A model generated the notes under the pieces. It did no database searches and was not told the DNA's origin. It saw nothing but the letters and a program-made list of their open reading frames with translations. Made by a program: the position numbers and the translations under genes. 6,683 nucleotides of DNA from Deltaproteobacteria bacterium (GTDB lineage Bacteria; Desulfobacterota; Binatia; Binatales; Binataceae): assembly GCA_021799555.1 (NCBI GenBank), contig JAJZAG010000208.1:1-6683 (forward strand), given 5' to 3'. This document shows, piece after piece, positions 1 through 6,683 of the stretch. The first letter of the stretch is position 1, and the number at the start of each line of letters is the position of its first letter.

Positions 1-274
1 GCAACCGCTCGGCGGCAAGGCGCAGTTCGGCGGACAGCGGCTCGGAGAAATGGAAGTCTGGGCGCTCGAAGCCTACGGCGCCGCGTACACGCTGCAGGAG
101 ATGCTGACCGTCAAGTCGGACGACGTAGCGGGGCGGACCCGGATGTACGAGGCGATCGTCAAGGGTGAAAATACGCTCGAGCCGGGGCTGCCGGAATCGT
201 TTAACGTGATGGTCAAAGAGCTCCAGTCGTTGTGTCTCAACATGGAATTGCTCGAAGAACCGGAGCGCGCCTAG
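1..274 (+). CDS. rpoB: RNA polymerase beta subunit, C-terminal end (partial)
   Basis: The gene enters from outside the window; the reading frame starts at base 2 and ends at TAG (272-274), giving 90 residues. The segment opens with QPLGGKAQFGGQRLGEMEVW and continues through EAYGAAYTLQEMLTVKSDD and GRTRMYEAIVKG to PESFNV. This is the almost invariant C-terminal clamp and anchor region of bacterial beta, which packs against the beta' N-terminus in the core enzyme. The length left after PESFNV matches the E. coli beta terminus to within a few residues, so the end looks natural. The usual Phe in GQRFGEME is Leu here, a conservative change. rpoC follows 29 bases after the stop, the normal order for an rpoBC operon. 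The Rif-binding region and catalytic parts lie upstream and cannot be judged. Identification is essentially certain. Confidence 0.98.
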   Translation, partial: QPLGGKAQFGGQRLGEMEVWALEAYGAAYTLQEMLTVKSDDVAGRTRMYEAIVKGENTLEPGLPESFNVMVKELQSLCLNMELLEEPERA

Positions 275-282
275 CAGGCGCG
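266..282 (+). other. GC hairpin spanning the rpoB stop codon
   Basis: CGCGCC (266-271) and GGCGCG (277-282) form a perfect 6-bp stem with a 5-base loop, TAGCA, that holds the rpoB stop codon. It ends 6 bases before the rpoC Shine-Dalgarno site. There is no T-tract after it, so it is not an intrinsic terminator. A role in coupling, pausing or RNA processing is inference; chance is possible in GC-rich DNA. Confidence 0.4.
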
Positions 283-288
283 GTATCG

Positions 289-294
289 AAGGAG
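289..294 (+). promoter_or_regulatory. Shine-Dalgarno site of rpoC
   Basis: AAGGAG lies 9 bases before the ATG at 304, a near-ideal match to the 16S anti-Shine-Dalgarno sequence and good spacing. It supports the chosen rpoC start and is the strongest such site in the window. Confidence 0.85.
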
Positions 295-303
295 TAACGA
301 AGG

Positions 304-4544
<4,241 letters not shown>

Positions 4545-4548
<4 letters not shown>

Positions 4549-4575
4549 CACGCACGCGCACTGCGCGTACATACT
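4545..4575 (+). promoter_or_regulatory. Possible sigma70-type promoter over the rpoC stop (weak)
   Basis: A perfect -35 consensus TTGACA (4545-4550) overlaps the rpoC TGA. Candidate -10 elements are poor: TACATA at 4568-4573 (17-base spacer, 3 of 6 matches) or CATACT at 4570-4575 (19-base spacer, 4 of 6). Transcription from it would begin just before the terminator stem, which argues against a simple promoter for rpsL. The TTGACA may be chance. Confidence 0.2.
4554..4568. repeat. 15-base perfect dyad after rpoC
   Basis: ACGCGCA (4554-4560), a central C, and TGCGCGT (4562-4568) form a perfect inverted repeat. It lies between the rpoC stop and the terminator and inside the spacer of the possible promoter. 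It could be a protein-binding dyad or a small RNA hairpin (6 bp with a 3-base loop). The symmetry is directly visible; any function is inference. Confidence 0.35.
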
Positions 4576-4582
4576 TATAGTT

Positions 4583-4619
4583 CCCCCAAGGGCATGTCCC
4601 GCCCTTGGGGGGTTTATTT
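4583..4619 (+). terminator. Intrinsic terminator of the rpoBC operon
   Basis: CCCCCAAGGGC (4583-4593) and GCCCTTGGGGG (4601-4611) form a perfect 11-bp stem closed by the 7-base loop ATGTCCC, with a possible extra T-G pair at 4582/4612. TTTATTT follows at 4613-4619. This is the classic form of a Rho-independent terminator and sits 34 bases after the rpoC stop. The reverse strand has no T-tract, so it acts on the + strand only. It should end, or set the level of, rpoBC transcription before rpsL. Confidence 0.88.
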
Positions 4620-4781
4620 GAACCGTCGCGTGATCCACCCAGACCGATGCCCGGGGGACATCGCAAAGCGGCCCCGCCGCCGCGCGAAGCAAGCGGAAGA
4701 AACGCCCGGGAGCGGATACGCGCAAGTGCCGAAACGGATCGGTAAGTTACGCAGGCAAGCAAGGCAGGAACGGAAGATAAC
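4620..4781 (+). promoter_or_regulatory. Untranslated leader before rpsL
   Basis: 162 bases between the terminator and rpsL with no credible gene. Just after the T-tract is TTGAAC (4618-4623), which resembles a -35 box, but no acceptable -10 follows at 15-19 bases. Small stems are possible: CGATG (4645-4649) with CATCG (4659-4663), and GCGGC (4668-4672) with GCCGC (4676-4680). Bases 4647-4658 nearly repeat the right arm of the upstream terminator and could pair with its left arm. A purine-rich stretch, 4751-4779, leads into the rpsL start. The str operon must be driven by an unrecognised promoter here or by read-through from rpoC. Confidence 0.4.
4766..4776 (+). promoter_or_regulatory. Ribosome binding region of rpsL
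   Basis: Two partial Shine-Dalgarno matches precede the GTG at 4782: AGGAA (4766-4770, 11 bases before) and GGAAG (4772-4776, 5 bases before). Neither is ideal in both sequence and spacing, but together they support GTG as the start. Confidence 0.55.
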
Positions 4782-5153
4782 GTGCCCTCGATAAACCAGT
4801 TGATCCGCCAGGCGCGCGTCAAGAAGCGCTTCAAGATTAAAGCGCGCGCGCTCGAAGGTTCGCCCCAGAAACGCGGCGTGTGCACGCAGGTGAAAACCAC
4901 TACGCCCAAAAAGCCGAATTCCGCCCTGCGCAAGGTCGCGCGCGTGCGGCTGTCCAATGGAATCGAAGTCAATACCTACATTCCCGGCGTCGGCCATAAT
5001 CTGCAGGAGCACTCGGTGGTCCTGATTCGCGGCGGACGCGTCCGCGACCTGCCCGGAGTCCGCTATCACGTGATTCGCGGAACCCTTGATTCGATCGGCG
5101 TGCAGGAACGGCGCAAGAGCCGCTCCAAGTACGGATCGAAGAAGCCGAAGTAA
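4782..5153 (+). CDS. rpsL: 30S ribosomal protein S12
   Basis: Complete 123-aa S12, an RNA-binding protein at the 30S decoding centre that affects tRNA selection and accuracy. Family landmarks include the start MPSINQLIRQ, PQKRGVCT (28-35), the invariant TTTPKKPNSALRKV (39-52) with K43, GHNLQEHSV (71-79), IRGGRVRDLPGVRYH (82-96) and the terminal RSKYGSKKPK. The GTG start gives the expected family N-terminus. Asp89, the usual RimO methylthiolation site, is present. Unusually, residue 88 is Arg (CGC, 5043-5045) where most S12 have Lys; this equals the K88R change (K87R in E. coli counting without Met) known to give streptomycin resistance. The motif VCTRVYTTTP also reads VCTQVKTTTP. It heads the str operon and is followed by rpsG after 5 bases. 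Confidence 0.98.
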   Translation: MPSINQLIRQARVKKRFKIKARALEGSPQKRGVCTQVKTTTPKKPNSALRKVARVRLSNGIEVNTYIPGVGHNLQEHSVVLIRGGRVRDLPGVRYHVIRGTLDSIGVQERRKSRSKYGSKKPK

Positions 5154-5158
5154 CCGTC

Positions 5159-5629
5159 ATGTCACGCAAAGGCCAGGCTAGAGTCCGCGAAATCGCGGGT
5201 GACCCGAAATTCCACGATCATACCGTTGCGAAGTTCGTCAACGTCGTGATGGAACGCGGCAAGAAATCCACCGCCGAACGGATTCTGTACGGTGCGCTCG
5301 ATCTGGTCGCCGAGCGCTCGAAGGAAGACGGACTCGCGGTTTTCAAAAAGGCGCTCGACAACGTGCGCCCGTCCGTCGAAGTGCGTTCGCGGCGCGTCGG
5401 CGGCGCCAACTATCAGGTTCCGGTCGAGGTCCGCCCGGTCAGGCGCAATTCGCTTGCGATGCGATGGCTGGTCACGGCGGCGCGTGCGCGCGCGGAGAAA
5501 TCGATGCGCGAGCGGCTGGCGGCGGAAATCCTCGAGGCCGCGCAAAACCGCGGTGGCGGCGTCAAGAAGCGCGAAGACACCCACCGCATGGCCGACGCCA
5601 ACCGCGCGTTCGCCCATTACCGCTGGTAA
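5159..5629 (+). CDS. rpsG: 30S ribosomal protein S7
   Basis: Complete 156-aa S7, which nucleates assembly of the 30S head by binding the 3' major domain of 16S rRNA and lies near the E site. Visible are the family signature DPKFHDHTVAKFVN (15-28) with GKKSTAE (34-40), the beta-hairpin region PSVEVRSRRVGGANYQVPVE (71-90), RPVRRNSLAMRW (92-103) and the typical ending KKREDTHRMAD...FAHYRW. Length is normal for bacteria. The ATG is 5 bases after the rpsL stop, with only a weak GAAG (5147-5150) as Shine-Dalgarno site, so translation is probably coupled to rpsL. The E. coli-type intercistronic S7 autoregulatory site would not fit in this gap. The gene ends in tandem stops, TAA then TAG. Confidence 0.98.
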   Translation: MSRKGQARVREIAGDPKFHDHTVAKFVNVVMERGKKSTAERILYGALDLVAERSKEDGLAVFKKALDNVRPSVEVRSRRVGGANYQVPVEVRPVRRNSLAMRWLVTAARARAEKSMRERLAAEILEAAQNRGGGVKKREDTHRMADANRAFAHYRW

Positions 5630-5632
5630 TAG
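5627..5632 (+). other. Tandem in-frame stop codons ending rpsG
   Basis: TAA (5627-5629) is followed at once by TAG (5630-5632) in the same frame. fusA begins at 5648 in this same frame with no other stop between, so the double stop is what separates S7 from an in-frame S7-EF-G read-through product. Confidence 0.85.
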
Positions 5633-5634
5633 TC

Positions 5635-5647
5635 GAGTTTTTTACTC
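5635..5647 (+). promoter_or_regulatory. Small hairpin abutting the fusA start
   Basis: GAGT (5635-5638) and ACTC (5644-5647) can form a 4-bp stem with a loop of five T. The stem ends at the base before the fusA ATG and contains the only Shine-Dalgarno-like trinucleotide (GAG). The stem is weak, so a control role is only a suggestion. Confidence 0.3.
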
Positions 5648-6683
5648 ATGGCTCGTACCACGCCAATAGAACGGGTGCGCAATATCGGCATCATGGCCCA
5701 CATCGATGCCGGCAAGACCACCACCACTGAACGGGTGCTCTTCTACACCGGGATCAACTACAAGATCGGTGAAGTGCACGAAGGCACCGCCACGATGGAC
5801 TGGATGGTCCAAGAGCAGGAGCGCGGAATCACGATCACTTCGGCCGCGACTACCTGCACCTGGCGCGACCATCAGTTCAATATTATCGATACCCCGGGCC
5901 ACGTCGATTTCACAATCGAAGTCGAGCGCAGCTTGCGCATCCTCGATGGCGCGGTCGCGGTGTTCTGCGCGGTTGGCGGCGTCGAGCCGCAATCGGAAAC
6001 CGTATGGCGCCAAGCCGATAAGTACCGCGTTCCCCGGATTGCGTTCATCAACAAGATGGATCGCGTCGGCGCCGAATTCGAGCGCGTCGTGCAGGAGATG
6101 CGCGATAAACTCAAGGCGACGCCGCTGTTGCTCCAGCTCCCGATTGGCGCCGAGGACAAGTTCACCGGGATTGTCGATCTGGTGGAACAGCGCGCGCTTA
6201 TCTGGGACGAAGATCGTCTGGGCGCCAACTACAGGGTTGAGGAGATTCCGGCCGAGCTTAAGGAGCAGGCTACGGGCTATCGCGACAAGATGATCGAGAT
6301 GCTCGCCGATCACGACGAGCATCTGATGGAGTTGTATCTCGAGGGCAAGGCGCCCGAGGTGGACAAGATTCGCGCCGCGATTCGCGCCGCTACCCTCAAG
6401 ATGGCGGTGACGCCGGTGCTGCTCGGATCGGCGTTTCGCAACAAGGGCGTGCAGCCGATGCTCGACGCGGTGGTGGACTATCTTCCCTCGCCGCTCGACC
6501 TTCCGCCGGTGGTTGGAAATGTTGACGGCAAGATGGAAGAGCGATGGCCGCGTGACGACGCGCCGTTTTCCGCGCTCGCCTTCAAGATTATGACCGACCC
6601 GTATATCGGCACGCTCACTTTCGTGCGCGTGTACTCGGGCAAACTCGAGAGCGGATCGTCAGTCTTGAACTCGACCAAGGGCA
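5648..6683 (+). CDS. fusA: Translation elongation factor G, N-terminal part (partial)
   Basis: The first 345 residues of EF-G; the frame stays open to the window end. EF-G uses GTP hydrolysis to move tRNAs and mRNA after peptide bond formation, and with RRF it recycles ribosomes. The protein starts MARTTPIERVRNIG. The GTPase motifs are G1 AHIDAGKT (17-24), switch I RGITIT (59-64), G3 DTPGH (81-85) with catalytic-site His85, G4 NKMD (135-138), and G5 GSAFRNKGV (260-268). The segment about 160-255 is the G' subdomain, and YLPSPLDLPPV leads into domain II with DDAPFSALAFKIMTDPYIG (303-321). All GTP-binding residues are intact. The start fits the family N-terminus, but no good Shine-Dalgarno site precedes it. 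Whether it is the general EF-G or one of a split translocation/recycling pair cannot be settled without domains III-V. Confidence 0.98.
   Translation, partial: MARTTPIERVRNIGIMAHIDAGKTTTTERVLFYTGINYKIGEVHEGTATMDWMVQEQERGITITSAATTCTWRDHQFNIIDTPGHVDFTIEVERSLRILDGAVAVFCAVGGVEPQSETVWRQADKYRVPRIAFINKMDRVGAEFERVVQEMRDKLKATPLLLQLPIGAEDKFTGIVDLVEQRALIWDEDRLGANYRVEEIPAELKEQATGYRDKMIEMLADHDEHLMELYLEGKAPEVDKIRAAIRAATLKMAVTPVLLGSAFRNKGVQPMLDAVVDYLPSPLDLPPVVGNVDGKMEERWPRDDAPFSALAFKIMTDPYIGTLTFVRVYSGKLESGSSVLNSTKG

Noticed and set aside
266..282. Hairpin after rpoB as a terminator
   Set aside because: No T-tract follows and rpoC begins 21 bases later with a strong Shine-Dalgarno site, so the operon is expected to continue.
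4576..4581. TATAGT as a -10 box for the str operon
   Set aside because: Five of six matches to consensus, but no -35 at a normal distance, and the start point would fall in the terminator left arm.
4594..4794. 66-codon plus-strand open frame in the rpoC-rpsL gap
   Set aside because: Its ATG is in the terminator loop, it has no Shine-Dalgarno site, it overlaps the rpsL start, and its Arg/Lys-rich translation resembles no known small protein. In particular it is not the L7Ae-like gene found here in Firmicutes.
5162..5617. 151-codon minus-strand open frame opposite rpsG
   Set aside because: A full antisense shadow of the conserved S7 gene with no recognisable domain or start signals.
5706..6293. 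195-codon plus-strand open frame inside fusA
   Set aside because: Out of frame with the EF-G coding sequence, which shows every GTPase motif; the alternative translation is Ser/Arg-rich and low in complexity.

Overview
The window is a GC-rich bacterial housekeeping locus, all genes on the + strand: the last 90 codons of rpoB, complete rpoC, a 233-base intergenic region, complete rpsL and rpsG, and the first 345 codons of fusA. This is the end of the RNA polymerase beta/beta' operon joined to the 'str' operon (S12, S7, EF-G). No mobile element, CRISPR array, tRNA, rRNA or accessory gene is visible, and I found no new multi-gene system.

Organism: beta' is 1414 aa. Its key residues align without gaps to Escherichia coli beta' through the active site, and it carries the SI3-type insert in the trigger loop, as in Proteobacteria and some related phyla. 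rpoC followed directly by rpsL, with no L7Ae-like gene between, together with the high GC content, suggests a deltaproteobacterium-like lineage (Desulfobacterota, Myxococcota or Binatota type). This is an impression from gene order and remembered sequences, not a placement.

Layout: 1-274 is the rpoB end, whose stop codon lies in the loop of a GC hairpin. 304-4548 is rpoC with a strong Shine-Dalgarno site. 4549-4781 is non-coding: a 15-base dyad, a textbook intrinsic terminator (4583-4619), and a leader before rpsL that holds a near copy of one terminator arm. 4782-5153 is rpsL (GTG start), then rpsG after only 5 bases (5159-5629). fusA follows from 5648 to the window end, in the same frame as rpsG and separated from it by a tandem TAA-TAG stop.

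Function: RpoB and RpoC form the catalytic core of RNA polymerase. S12 and S7 are assembly and decoding proteins of the 30S subunit, and EF-G drives translocation, so the locus couples transcription and translation machinery. The points most worth a second look are small. S12 naturally carries Arg88, the substitution known to give streptomycin resistance in E. coli and Mycobacterium tuberculosis. The terminator between rpoC and rpsL has a competing downstream pairing partner. fusA lacks a clear Shine-Dalgarno site. beta' carries an Ala/Pro/Lys-rich linker expansion.
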